This document shows, one piece after another, positions 27,239 through 36,612 of a DNA stretch of 64,000 nt (within the stretch, counting starts at the first letter, position 1; each line of letters begins with the position of its first letter). The position numbers and the translations under genes were made by a program. The notes beneath the pieces are model-generated. The model saw only the letters and a program-made list of their open reading frames with translations, made no database searches and was not told the origin of the DNA. Source of the stretch: NCEH01 sp043195195 (GTDB lineage: Bacteria > Pseudomonadota > Alphaproteobacteria > Rhizobiales > Xanthobacteraceae); NCBI RefSeq assembly GCF_043195195.1, contig NZ_JBAFWT010000030.1:1-64000 (forward strand), read 5' to 3'.

Positions 27239-27974
27239 CCTTCACCAGTTCCGGCACGCGGCGGCGCCGGATCAGCCACCAGACCCCCAACAGATCGGCG
27301 ATGCCGACCCACAGGCGATCGAAGAAGCCGTATTTGGATTTACCGTGCCAGCGCGGCCGGTCCACCACCGGACATGTCACGATGCCATACCCTTCGCGCG
27401 CGACCAGCGCGGGCGTGAAGCGGTGAAGCCCGTCAAAGACCGGCAGACGCAGATAAAGTTCGCGCCGCACGACTTTCAGGCCGCACCCTGTATCCTTGGT
27501 TCCGTCCTGCAGCAATCCCCCGCGCACCGCATTCGCGATCCGCGACTGGACGCGCTTGAAGGCCGTGTCCTTGCGCCCCTGCCGCTCGCCCTGCGCCATG
27601 CCGACCCGCGGGCCGCCCTCATCGAGGCGGCGCAGCAGCTCCGGCAGGTGGACCGGATTGTTCTGCCCGTCGCCGTCCAGAAGCATCAGGATCTCTCCCG
27701 TGGCCGCCCAGGCCCCGGTGTTGACGCCGGCCGATTTCCCGCAGGCCTTGGCGTGGCGCAGGATGCGCAGATACGGCCGCCCCTCTGCAACCTTGTGCAA
27801 TTCGGCAAGCGTGGCGTCGGTCGAGCCATCGTCCACGAAGATCAGCTCGAACGGCTCCTTCAGGGCGGCGTCGATCTCGGCGACCAGCGGTGCGATGTTC
27901 TCCGCCTCGTCCTTCACGGAGATGACGACGGACAGGCGCGGGTTCACGGGGGAAAGGGGGACGGGGGAATTCAA
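27219..27974 (-). CDS. Glycosyltransferase family 2 (polyprenyl-phosphate sugar transferase-like)
   Basis: A 251-residue GT2 protein: VVISVKDEAENIAPLVAEID, then FVDDGSTDAT, nucleotide-binding DGDGQNNP, and GTKDTGCGLKVVRR as in dolichol-phosphate mannose synthase and ArnC-like enzymes. Only a short C-terminal hydrophobic stretch is present. It should load a sugar onto polyprenyl phosphate as donor for the GT39 enzyme in the same operon. It begins four bases before the stop of the PAP2 gene. Confidence 0.9.
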   Translation of the reverse strand: MNSPVPLSPVNPRLSVVISVKDEAENIAPLVAEIDAALKEPFELIFVDDGSTDATLAELHKVAEGRPYLRILRHAKACGKSAGVNTGAWAATGEILMLLDGDGQNNPVHLPELLRRLDEGGPRVGMAQGERQGRKDTAFKRVQSRIANAVRGGLLQDGTKDTGCGLKVVRRELYLRLPVFDGLHRFTPALVAREGYGIVTCPVVDRPRWHGKSKYGFFDRLWVGIADLLGVWWLIRRRRVPELVKVDPNAR

Positions 27975-28876
27975 GATCTCGCCTCTTCAAGCGCCGATGC
28001 GCGAGCGGATGTTGGGATAAGGTGGGACAGCCGGCGTGCGCCCGGCCCCGTCATGGGGCGAATGGCGCCGTCCCCGGCCACGGCGAAGACCAGACGGCGG
28101 GCCGCGAACAGCTTGACCGTCAGGATGGTGAAGACGCAGGCCAGCGCGGCGCCGGCGAGCACGTCGCTGGGATAATGCGAACCGAGCACCACGCGCGACG
28201 CGGCGACCAGCGTCGCGACGGCAACCAAGGCGATCCGCGCGCGTGGATAGAGCGCGGCCAGAGCGAGGGCAGTGGCGAACACCACCGTGCTATGCCCGGA
28301 CGGAAAGCTGGAAAACCCTGCGCGCAGCGCGAACCAGTCGAACGTGAGCTGGGCGTTCGGCCCGGCAAGGTGGAGTGCCATATAGGGCCGCGCGCGGCCT
28401 AGAAGGTATTTAAGCACTAGAACGAACAGCCCGATGCCCGCGACATTGAAGAACACGAACCCGAGCCGCGCCACCATGGCGGCGGCGACGCGCCGGCCCA
28501 TGTCGTCGAGATGCGGCTTGACCGCCAGCACCGCCAGCAGAGCCAGCCCGAGCGGCCACAGGATCACGCCACCGAGGCCGAGCGCCGTGATGCGCTCGAA
28601 GAAATGCACGATCCACATCGGCGTGCGCAGCCGCAGGCCCGGAATCAGCGGGTCGAGGAGGATCATGGAGGCGGCGATCAGGCTCACCGCCAGGATGGCC
28701 AGGGCAAGTCCCTCCACGCCGCCCGCGAGCCCCACCCGGGGGCGCGGGCCGCGCACCCGCCGCTGCCAGAGATAGCGCCAGGAGGCCAGGAGGCCGGCCA
28801 GCGTCATGCCGGCATCGACGGCGAAACGCGCCATGCGGCCGCGGGCCGCGCCGGCATCGGGCGAAGGGGCGCTCAC
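27971..28876 (-). CDS. PAP2 family membrane phosphatase
   Basis: A 301-residue membrane protein with the three-part PAP2 phosphatase signature: KYLLGRARP, FPSGHSTV and SRVVLGSHYPSDVLAG, giving the Lys/Arg, Ser-Gly-His and Arg-His-Asp catalytic groups. Members remove phosphate from lipid A (LpxE/LpxF) or undecaprenyl diphosphate. It overlaps both neighbours by four bases in the operon GT39, PAP2, GT2, LAB_N, which points to lipid A remodelling. Confidence 0.9.
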   Translation of the reverse strand: MSAPSPDAGAARGRMARFAVDAGMTLAGLLASWRYLWQRRVRGPRPRVGLAGGVEGLALAILAVSLIAASMILLDPLIPGLRLRTPMWIVHFFERITALGLGGVILWPLGLALLAVLAVKPHLDDMGRRVAAAMVARLGFVFFNVAGIGLFVLVLKYLLGRARPYMALHLAGPNAQLTFDWFALRAGFSSFPSGHSTVVFATALALAALYPRARIALVAVATLVAASRVVLGSHYPSDVLAGAALACVFTILTVKLFAARRLVFAVAGDGAIRPMTGPGARRLSHLIPTSARASALEEARS

Positions 28877-30609
28877 GGCTTGCCCTCCGCCGGCCGATAG
28901 ACGGTGATGCTGACCTTGCGCCCACCGTTATAGGTGAATCCATCGACGGTTTCGGTGGCCCGGTAGGCGAGCCCGATGTCGCGGGCATGGGCCTCGAACA
29001 GCGGCTTCATGTCAGCGCCGATGAAGGCGATGGCGCAGCCGCCCTTCTTCAGCAGATCCCCCGCCTGGTGCGGATCGGTGAACTTGATGTCGGTGCCCAC
29101 CAGGAACACCAGGCTCGGTTCCTGGTAGGGCACGGTCGCCACATTGGCCGCCGGACAGCCGCTGACGCGGACGATCTCCGCCAGGCGCTGGGAAATCCAC
29201 ACGCCGCGCATCTGCGGCAGCAGGACGCCATAGACGCCCCAATAGAGCAACAGCGCTCCGGCAACGGCGACCAGGAACGCGCCTTGCGGACCTGGGACGG
29301 CGATGCTGCGCGCGGCGATCACCAGCAGCACCAGCACCAGCGCCAGCGCCAGCAGCGGCCATGCGGCAAGGCCAAGCCCGCTGCCGAGATAATGAAACCC
29401 GACCACGAGCGCGATCAGCAGCAGGCCGCCGAGGATCGGCCAGAGATTGGCGAAGTCGCGCATCCGCCGGCCCTGCCCCACCAGCGCGCCGCGCTCGATG
29501 GCGAGGGCGGCCAGGATGGCGAGGCCAGGATAAAGCGGAAGCACATAGTGCGGCAGCTTGGTGGCGGTGATCTCGAACACGATCCAGGCCGGAACCACCC
29601 AGGCCAGCAGGAACCGCACCGCGCGTTCCTTGCGCGCGCGCCAGACGAACGGCACCGCCATGGCGACCAGGGCAATGGCCGGCCAGAACGTGCCCCACAT
29701 GGCAAGCAGATAGGTGCCCGGCGGCCCCCAATGGCCTTCCTGGCCGTCGGTGACCTTGCCCAGCATGTCCACCCCGACCGCCAGCTTGTAGAAGGCGCCG
29801 TTGGTGACGAAATAGATCGCGACGAACCAAGGCAGGCAGATCAGCGCGCACCAAAGCAGGCCCGGCAGCGGCTTGAGGCGGCGCAGGAAGCCACCCGAGC
29901 GCTCGATGATCACGAGGGTGAGAATGGGCAGGCCGAGGAACAGCGGGGCCATCGGCCCCTTCACCATGATGCCGACGCCGAGGCCGGTCCAGAACGCGGC
30001 GGCGCGGGCGAAATCGCCTTTGGTGTCGCTGTCGGGCCGGATGTAGACGCGCGCCAGCACCGCCATGGAGCACAGCGTGGTGAACAAAAGCACCGCGTCG
30101 GTCTTGGCGAGGCGGGCTTCCACGCCGAGAAGGACGCAGCTCGCCATCATCAGTCCCGCCAGCAGCGCGCCGCGCCGGGAGACGAAGTTGAGCGCCGCCC
30201 AATAGGTCAGCAGCACGGCGCCGATCGCGGCGAACAGCGACGGCAGGCGATAGAAGACGATGGAAGAGCGGGCCGAGGGTCCGACCACCGCCTCGCCGAG
30301 CGTCACGCTCGCGGCCTGCAGCCAGTGGATGCCGGCCGGCTTCTTGTAGCGGACCTGATCGTGGAACCGGATGTCCACGTAATTTCCGCTCTCCAGCATC
30401 TGCTTCGTCGCCTGGGCGAAGCGGGCCTCGTCGCGGTCGATGGGAGAAATGCTGGAAATGCCAGGCACGAAGGCGAGCAGAGCCACCACCACCAGCGCGA
30501 ACACGGCGCGCGCGTGACTCGCCGCTGCGCGATCGAGGGCCGCGCTCAGCGACGTCCCAATATCGAGGGCCCAGGGGCGGCGCGCGCCGGCGGGCTCGGT
30601 GATGGCCAT
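28873..30609 (-). CDS. GT39/ArnT-like membrane glycosyltransferase
   Basis: A 578-residue polytopic GT-C enzyme. The catalytic-loop acidic motif IDRDEARFAQATKQMLESGN with DIRFHDQVRYKKP downstream is that of the PMT_2/ArnT group, which moves a sugar from polyprenyl phosphate to lipid A or other envelope targets on the periplasmic face. A start at 30609 is chosen from family alignment; an ATG at 30648 would add 13 residues, and neither has a strong ribosome site. First gene of the four-gene operon. Confidence 0.88.
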   Translation of the reverse strand: MAITEPAGARRPWALDIGTSLSAALDRAAASHARAVFALVVVALLAFVPGISSISPIDRDEARFAQATKQMLESGNYVDIRFHDQVRYKKPAGIHWLQAASVTLGEAVVGPSARSSIVFYRLPSLFAAIGAVLLTYWAALNFVSRRGALLAGLMMASCVLLGVEARLAKTDAVLLFTTLCSMAVLARVYIRPDSDTKGDFARAAAFWTGLGVGIMVKGPMAPLFLGLPILTLVIIERSGGFLRRLKPLPGLLWCALICLPWFVAIYFVTNGAFYKLAVGVDMLGKVTDGQEGHWGPPGTYLLAMWGTFWPAIALVAMAVPFVWRARKERAVRFLLAWVVPAWIVFEITATKLPHYVLPLYPGLAILAALAIERGALVGQGRRMRDFANLWPILGGLLLIALVVGFHYLGSGLGLAAWPLLALALVLVLLVIAARSIAVPGPQGAFLVAVAGALLLYWGVYGVLLPQMRGVWISQRLAEIVRVSGCPAANVATVPYQEPSLVFLVGTDIKFTDPHQAGDLLKKGGCAIAFIGADMKPLFEAHARDIGLAYRATETVDGFTYNGGRKVSITVYRPAEGKP

Positions 30610-30775
30610 GCGTTCAGTCGGGTCCGGTCGTTCAGGGCGCGGGACCATAGCAGAAACGCCCGCGCCGGAAAGTGCCCCTTCCCCGCTTCGCCACCGCCAT
30701 CATCCCTTGCGCCTGCACTGACCGAGCAGATGGGCGGAAGAAAGGCACGTCATGCCCGCGCGTCGGCAGTCAGCG

Positions 30776-31609
30776 TCAGGCGGCGTCGCCGAACGTATCG
30801 CGATCGAGGTCCGCGCCAAAGGCCAACCAGCGCGCATTGCCGCCGAGAACGCCGGCAAGGGCAGCCCCATCGGGAATCAGGGTGGACAGCGCGGACAGGA
30901 CGGCACCGGGTCCTGCGGCCCCACCGCCCCAGACCATCCGCTGCGGCGGATGCGGGCGCAGGTGCGCCCGCGCCCGGGCCAGCACGCCGGCCGTGGCCTC
31001 ATGAGCGACACGCAGGCATAGCCAGAGGTCGGCATGTCCAAAATAGTCAGCGATCCGCGCCGAACCGTCGGGCACGCTTTCGGCGCCGACCGCGCCATGA
31101 AGGTGATGATCGATCATAACGGGAACGCCGTGGCCCAGGGCGAATGGCAGGGCGCGCGCCGCATCGTCCCCGGTCAGATGCAAATGGAGGCCGAAGGCTG
31201 CGAGTCGACGCATCAAGGTGCCGGCTGCGCCCTCGCCGGCGGCGGCGAGAGCGCCCCCGTTGATGGCGATCGCCGTTGCGCCGCGTCGGGCGAGGTCGCC
31301 CAGGATGCCAGCATCAAGCCAGGGATGGCCGGGAATGACCGCCCGCAGGCGCGAGGGGGCATGCGCCACCATGTAAAGCACGTCAGAAATCAGAGCCTGG
31401 ATGGGCGTCGTCACGATAGCCGCCGCAAGGCCGGAGCGATCCATCCGCTGCATCAGCAGGCGAGAAGCATGTTCCGCGCCCTGCGCGCCAAGCGCCGGCC
31501 AAGCGGCGAGCGTATCGCAATCCGGCACACGCAGCGACGCATCCACCAGATCCAGCCCGCCGGCGTCCTGAAGACCGCGCCGCAAGGCGCGCGCGTCGAT
31601 GAGCTTCAT
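30776..31609 (-). CDS. Divergent amidohydrolase_2-like protein
   Basis: A 277-residue protein that follows the TIM-barrel amidohydrolase_2 (PDC hydrolase-like) layout: an N-terminal VDASLRVPD in place of the VDTHxH metal motif, LLMQRMDRSGLAAAIVTTPI, VMIDHHLHG in the centre, MVWGGG where the family has WGSDWP, and a C-terminal GGNARWLAF. The HxH and final Asp metal ligands of the family are therefore missing or changed, so it may not be a hydrolase. It follows the GT39 gene start region and is not obviously in its operon. Confidence 0.65.
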   Translation of the reverse strand: MKLIDARALRRGLQDAGGLDLVDASLRVPDCDTLAAWPALGAQGAEHASRLLMQRMDRSGLAAAIVTTPIQALISDVLYMVAHAPSRLRAVIPGHPWLDAGILGDLARRGATAIAINGGALAAAGEGAAGTLMRRLAAFGLHLHLTGDDAARALPFALGHGVPVMIDHHLHGAVGAESVPDGSARIADYFGHADLWLCLRVAHEATAGVLARARAHLRPHPPQRMVWGGGAAGPGAVLSALSTLIPDGAALAGVLGGNARWLAFGADLDRDTFGDAA

Positions 31610-31756
31610 GTCTTCCGCTCCCGGTCATCGGAGCCAGCATGTTTTCGCCAGGACCCATGACAAAGATAGCCGGCTTTTTAGATATGGCGGAAGTCTTCTT
31701 AACGAACAATGCATCCAAAGTGGAGCAACACGGGGGTCAATTGGTGTTGCGGCGCA

Positions 31757-31945
31757 CTATTTTGTCAGGATCAGCTTGCCCTGCGACGTCAGCCGCAATT
31801 GGTAGACTTGCTCGCCATGGGCAATGGTGATCACCCGGCCGGCAGAAAACAGGTCGCGGCTATCAAGCTGCGCCCCAATCATCGGTATGGCCCGCGCCTT
31901 GTTTTCCGCACCCCAGGCCGAACCGTCATGCTCATGCTTGGCCAT
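31757..31945 (-). CDS. hemP: Hemin uptake protein HemP
   Basis: A 62-residue protein ending LFSAGRVITIAHGEQVYQLR followed by LTSQGKLILTK, the HemP/HmuP signature. HemP proteins are associated with haem uptake, and HmuP of Bradyrhizobium is a co-activator of haem-receptor genes. No haem receptor or HmuTUV genes lie nearby. An 11-nt dyad sits upstream. Sequence family is secure; exact role is inferred. Confidence 0.88.
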   Translation of the reverse strand: MAKHEHDGSAWGAENKARAIPMIGAQLDSRDLFSAGRVITIAHGEQVYQLRLTSQGKLILTK

Positions 31946-31967
31946 TTTGAATTACTCCAAATCGAAA

Positions 31968-31978
31968 TCTCACTGAGA
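31968..31978 (-). promoter_or_regulatory. Dyad upstream of hemP
   Basis: TCTCA-C-TGAGA, extended by an outer A/T pair, lies about 23 bases before the hemP start in an AT-rich region. It may be the binding site of an iron regulator (Irr, RirA or Fur), but it does not match a consensus I can confirm. Confidence 0.35.
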
Positions 31979-32093
31979 ATGGTTTAGGACAAGACGTTCT
32001 GCTCTTTAGAACCATTCAATATTTAGCAATCACTGCATGACCGTTCAGTAATACATTAATGACATCAAATCAACGCAAACGCGAACGGGTATT

Positions 32094-32116
32094 CTGCAGC
32101 GCACGCGGCGCTGCAG
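32094..32116 (-). terminator. Stem-loop after the RND permease gene
   Basis: A perfect 9-bp inverted repeat CTGCAGCGC / GCGCTGCAG with a five-base loop, 33 bases beyond the stop of the RND permease gene. It is the likely 3' end of the efflux operon. Confidence 0.5.
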
Positions 32117-32149
32117 AGGGATCGGCGCAAAAAATGGCTGGAAAAATAG

Positions 32150-35100
32150 CTATTCGGCCGGTGCCGGCGGCGACGATGCGGGTTGAGGCTCCTCATCGCC
32201 CGACACGGCCCGGCTAACGATCCGATCGAATCGGTCGAGATAGAGATAGATCACCGGGGTGATGTAGAGCGTGAGAAGCTGGGAGACCAAAAGGCCGCCC
32301 ACAACGGCGACGCCCAGGGGCTGACGCAATTCCGAGCCCGCTCCGGCCCCGATTGCGATGGGGAGTACGCCGAAGATCGCCGCCAGCGTGGTCATCATGA
32401 TGGGCCGAAACCGCATCAGGCAGGCTTCGCGAATGGCGTCCTGCGCATCGGCGCCCTCACGCCTGCGAGCAAGCGCGAAGTCGATCATCATGATCGCGTT
32501 TTTCTTCACGATCCCCACCAGCATCACGATGCCGATCAGCGCGATGACCGACAATTCCATGTTGAACGCCATCAGCGTCAGGATCGCGCCGATGCCGGCG
32601 GAGGGCAGGCCCGAGAGGATCGTCAGCGGGTGAATGAAGCTCTCGTAGAGAATGCCCAGCACGATATAGATCACGACTACCGCCGCCAGGATCAGCAGCG
32701 GCTGGTTGGAGAGCGAATCCTGGAACACCTGGGCGGTTCCCTGGAATCCGGTGTTCACGCTCGCCGGCAGGTTCGCCGCCTGCTCCGCCGCGCGGATCTG
32801 CTCCACCGCCTGGCCGAGCGAGGTGCCGGGCGCCAGATTGAAGGAAATGGTGACGGAGGGCTGCTGCTGCTGGTGCGCGATCTGCAGCGGCCCGACGGTC
32901 CGCCGAATGTTGGCCACCGATTCCAATGGAACCACGCCCCCCTTGGAGGTGCGCAGATAGACTTTGCTGAGGTCGTTTGCGTCGCGCTGGAAGCGCGGCT
33001 GAACCTCGGCGATGATCGCGTATTGGTTGGTGGAGGTGTAGAGCGTCGCCACCTGCCGGGTGCCGAACTGGGTGTAGAGCGCATCGCGCAATTGCGCCTC
33101 GGTGATGCCCAGCGCCGCCGCCTTGTCCTTGTCGAGATCGATGGTCAATTGTGGATTGGAGATCTGCAGATCCGAGGTCACGTCGCGCAGGCCAGGCAGT
33201 TCCGCCAGCCGGTCCAGCAGCGCCGGCGCCGCGGCATAGAGCGCCACCGTATCGGAGCTCTGCAGCGTATATTGATATTGGCTCTTCGAGGCGACACCAC
33301 CGATATTGATGTTCTGCACCGGCTGGAAGAACACGTTGACGCCGGGGATTTCCGAGACGCGCTTGCGCAGGTCCTGAATGACGCCGGTTGCGCTCTTGGC
33401 GCGCTCGGCGCGTGGCTTCAGCGCCACGAACAGGCGGCCGGTGTTGGTGGTGCGGCTGATGCCCGTGGCGCCGGCGGTGGAGACGAGATAGGCCACATTG
33501 GGATCGGCCCGCACAGCGGCCGCCACCTTCTTCTGCCGCTCCACCATAGCCTCAAAGGAAGAGTCGGTGGCGGCCTCCACGGTGCCGGTGATGAAGCCGG
33601 TGTCCTCGGTGGGGAAGAAGCCCTTGGGAATGGCGATATACAGCGCCACCGAAGCGAACAGGGTCGCGAACGTCACCACCAGCATGAACGGCCGATGGCG
33701 CAGCACGAAGTCCAGGCTGCGGCGATAGCCGCCGAGCCACGCCTCGAACATGGCCTCGGTGACGCGATAGAAGGCGCTCGGCTTCTTGTGATGATCCACG
33801 GATTTGAGCACCCGCGCGCAGAGCATGGGTGTCAGTGTCAGCGAGACGAAGCCGGAAACCAGGATGGCGACCGAGATGGTGACGGCGAATTCGCGGAACA
33901 CGCGCCCCACCACGCCGCCCATGAACAGGACCGGGATGAACACCGCCACCAGAGACACGGTCATCGAGATGATGGTGAAGCCGATTTCCCGTGCGCCGAG
34001 GATCGCGGCGGCGAACGGCTTCATGCCGTTCTCGATGTGGCGGTAGATGTTCTCCAGCACCACGATGGCGTCATCCACCACGAAGCCCACGCACAAGGTC
34101 AGCGCGAGCAAAGTCATGTTGTTGATGGAGAAATTCAGCACCCACATGGCCGCGAAGGTGGCGATGATGGAGATCGGCAGCGCCAGGGCCGGGATGATGG
34201 TGGCCCGCAGGTTGCGCAGGAACAGGAAGATCACCATCACCACCAGAACGATGGCTTCCATCAGGGTCTTCTGCACGTCCCCCACCGCATCGCGGATCGA
34301 GACCGAGCGGTCGTTCAGCACCTGGATGTTGACCGAGGCGGGGACCTGGGACCGGTACTGGTCGAGATGGGCGCGCACCTGGTCCACCACGGCCACGGTG
34401 TTGGCCTCGGGCTGGCGCACGACGGCAAGCACGATGGAGCGCTCGTCGTTGAACCAGGATGCGATGCGCTCATTCTCCACGCCGTTGGTAATGCGGGCGA
34501 TTTCGTCGAGCCGCACCGGGGCGCCGTTGCGCCAGGCCACGACCAGCCGGCGATAGACCTCGGCATCCGCCTTGGGGATGCCCATGTCGATGGTGATCGA
34601 TTGCTTGGGGCCGGACAATTGCCCGATGGGCGTGTTGGACGCGGCGGCCTCGATCGCGGCCTGGATGTCGGAGGATGAAATATTGCGGGTCGCCGCGGCG
34701 GCGGGATCGACGCGGATGCGCACCGCATATTTCTGCGTGCCATAGATCTGCACCTGGGCAACGCCCGGCAATTGGGAGATCTGCTGGCCGATGATCGTGT
34801 CGGCATATTCGTTCACCGACGACAGCGGCAAGGTATCGGAGGAGACCGCCAGCAGGATCACCGGCGCATCGGCCGGATTGACCTTTCGAAAGCTCGGCGG
34901 CGTGGTCATCTCGTCGGGCAATTGGCGCTGCGCCACCGACAGGGCGGACTGAACGTCGAGCGCCGCCGCGTCGATGCTGCGCGACAGGTCGAACTGGATC
35001 GTGATTGAGGTCGAGCCCTGGGTGCTCGACGAGGTCAGCGAGGTGATGCCCGAGATGGTGGAAAGCTGGCGCTCGATGGGCGTCGCCACCGCCGAGGCCA

Positions 35101-35272
35101 TGGTCTCCGGGCTTGCGCCCGGCAGCGTCGCGGTGATGTTGATGGTGGGAAAGTCCACCCGCGGCAACGCCGCCACCGGCAGCAGACGATAGGCGAACAG
35201 GCCCGCCACGATCAACGACAGCATCATCAGCGTCGTCAGCACCGGGCGGCGGATGCAGAGTTCCGCGAACAT
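32150..35272 (-). CDS. RND multidrug efflux permease (MdtB/MdtC/AcrB-like)
   Basis: A 1040-residue inner-membrane RND transporter. It opens MFAELCIRRPVLTTLMMLSL, with YRLLPVAALPRVDFPTI then TLPGASPETMASAVATPIE, and carries the proton-relay Asp pair in GFVVDDAIVVLENIYRHIE near residue 405. MdtB/MdtC-like features include the QGSTSITIQF segment. It pairs with the adaptor gene four bases upstream. No outer-membrane factor gene is in the operon, so a TolC-like protein from elsewhere is needed. Export of drugs, bile-like or plant compounds is the family role. Confidence 0.95.
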   Translation of the reverse strand: MFAELCIRRPVLTTLMMLSLIVAGLFAYRLLPVAALPRVDFPTINITATLPGASPETMASAVATPIERQLSTISGITSLTSSSTQGSTSITIQFDLSRSIDAAALDVQSALSVAQRQLPDEMTTPPSFRKVNPADAPVILLAVSSDTLPLSSVNEYADTIIGQQISQLPGVAQVQIYGTQKYAVRIRVDPAAAATRNISSSDIQAAIEAAASNTPIGQLSGPKQSITIDMGIPKADAEVYRRLVVAWRNGAPVRLDEIARITNGVENERIASWFNDERSIVLAVVRQPEANTVAVVDQVRAHLDQYRSQVPASVNIQVLNDRSVSIRDAVGDVQKTLMEAIVLVVMVIFLFLRNLRATIIPALALPISIIATFAAMWVLNFSINNMTLLALTLCVGFVVDDAIVVLENIYRHIENGMKPFAAAILGAREIGFTIISMTVSLVAVFIPVLFMGGVVGRVFREFAVTISVAILVSGFVSLTLTPMLCARVLKSVDHHKKPSAFYRVTEAMFEAWLGGYRRSLDFVLRHRPFMLVVTFATLFASVALYIAIPKGFFPTEDTGFITGTVEAATDSSFEAMVERQKKVAAAVRADPNVAYLVSTAGATGISRTTNTGRLFVALKPRAERAKSATGVIQDLRKRVSEIPGVNVFFQPVQNINIGGVASKSQYQYTLQSSDTVALYAAAPALLDRLAELPGLRDVTSDLQISNPQLTIDLDKDKAAALGITEAQLRDALYTQFGTRQVATLYTSTNQYAIIAEVQPRFQRDANDLSKVYLRTSKGGVVPLESVANIRRTVGPLQIAHQQQQPSVTISFNLAPGTSLGQAVEQIRAAEQAANLPASVNTGFQGTAQVFQDSLSNQPLLILAAVVVIYIVLGILYESFIHPLTILSGLPSAGIGAILTLMAFNMELSVIALIGIVMLVGIVKKNAIMMIDFALARRREGADAQDAIREACLMRFRPIMMTTLAAIFGVLPIAIGAGAGSELRQPLGVAVVGGLLVSQLLTLYITPVIYLYLDRFDRIVSRAVSGDEEPQPASSPPAPAE

Positions 35273-35276
35273 AAGC

Positions 35277-36434
35277 TCAGCTCCCGGCCGGCCGCTGTGG
35301 CGCCACCGATTTCACATCCACACGACTGCCGGCCCGAAGCGAAAGCTGGCCCTCGGTCACCACCGTCTCGCCGTCCGACAGGCCCTTGGTGACGACCGCC
35401 TCGCCATCCACGGTGCGCGACACGGTGATGGGCCGCACCTGGGCGAGGCCCTTCTCGATCACGAACACGAACTGCCCGCTCTGGCCGTTTTGCACCGCCT
35501 CGGCGGGAATGGCGATGACGTCCGGCTCCATGCGCAGGGTCACGGAAACATCGCCCAGCGTGCCCGGCCACAGCCGCTCGTCATCATTGTCGAATAGCGC
35601 CCGGACCATCAGCGTCCCGGTCTGCGGATCGATGGTATTGTCGATCGCCACCACGCGACCGCCGCCGACCCGCTCATTGCTGCCTTGCAGGCGCAGGTCC
35701 ACGTCCGCCTTGCCCATGGCTGCGCGAATTTCGCCGAGATAGCGTTCCGGCACGCCGAAGGTGACGTAGATCGGCTTGAACTGGCGCACGGTGGCCAGTG
35801 TGTCGTCGACCCGGATCACCGCGCCCGGCCGAACGCCGGAGATGCCGATGCGCCCGGTCACCGGCGCGGGAATCTCGTAATAGGTCCGCTGCACCGTGAG
35901 ATTCTGGAGATTGGCCTCGTCCTGCTCGACGGTGGCCTTCTGCATGTCGGCGGTGGTCTTGGCATCGTCGAGCTGCACCTGGGACACGGCGCTACGGGCC
36001 AGAAGGCCGCTATAGCGCTCCACATCGCGCAGGGCCTTCTCGAGCTGCGCCTTATCCTTCGCGAGGGTGGCCTGCGCCTGCCGGATCTGGGCATCCACCT
36101 CACGCGCGTCGAGCACCAGCAGCACGTCGCCCTGCTTCACCGCGGCGCCATCCTCGAACAGCACCCGCTCCACCCGGCTGGACACCCGGGCACGGATCGC
36201 GACCGTCACCAGGGGCTCGACCGTGCCGAGCGCCTCCAGGCGCAGCGGCATGTCCTTTTCGACCGCCGGCGCCACCAGCACCGGCACCCGCCGTTCCTGC
36301 TGAACCTGGGCATTGGCGCCGTTGCTCTTAGCGAAAAGTCCATGGGTCCACGCATAGGCACCGCCGCCGATGGCAGCGAGACCAAGGACGACGATCAAAA
36401 ACCGGCGTCCGTTCGAACTGCGTCCCGCACCCAT
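35277..36434 (-). CDS. RND efflux periplasmic adaptor (HlyD/MdtA-like)
   Basis: A 385-residue membrane-fusion protein. One N-terminal hydrophobic helix (FLIVVLGLAAIGGGAYAW), a lipoyl-like half motif VRIRARVSSRVERVLFEDGA, a long alpha hairpin (about 105-175) and the second half YYEIPAPVTGRIGISGVRPG are visible. It links the RND permease to an outer-membrane channel. I start at the ATG at 36434, with GAGG five bases upstream, rather than the GTG at 36440. First gene of the two-gene operon. Confidence 0.92.
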   Translation of the reverse strand: MGAGRSSNGRRFLIVVLGLAAIGGGAYAWTHGLFAKSNGANAQVQQERRVPVLVAPAVEKDMPLRLEALGTVEPLVTVAIRARVSSRVERVLFEDGAAVKQGDVLLVLDAREVDAQIRQAQATLAKDKAQLEKALRDVERYSGLLARSAVSQVQLDDAKTTADMQKATVEQDEANLQNLTVQRTYYEIPAPVTGRIGISGVRPGAVIRVDDTLATVRQFKPIYVTFGVPERYLGEIRAAMGKADVDLRLQGSNERVGGGRVVAIDNTIDPQTGTLMVRALFDNDDERLWPGTLGDVSVTLRMEPDVIAIPAEAVQNGQSGQFVFVIEKGLAQVRPITVSRTVDGEAVVTKGLSDGETVVTEGQLSLRAGSRVDVKSVAPQRPAGS

Positions 36435-36612
36435 GCACACCTCAACCGCAGCAATACCGTTCGCCCACCCGCGTCGCCGCGGATCCGCCTTCCCTTAGCG
36501 TACCTCCATTTGACGCCTAAACGACCTTGAGGAAAGCGCCATCTGGCAGATGTATGCGCGCTTAACGCATCCGTGATCGCTTCAAATCACATGAAAAACC
36601 GAAAAACGCCAG

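Noticed and set aside
28987..31119. Plus-strand open frame of about 710 codons
   Set aside because: It is antisense to the GT39 and amidohydrolase genes, is rich in Gln/His/Arg low complexity, and crosses the gap between real genes.
32183..34678. Plus-strand open frame of about 830 codons
   Set aside because: It is the antisense image of the RND permease gene, composed of His/Arg/Asp-rich low complexity.
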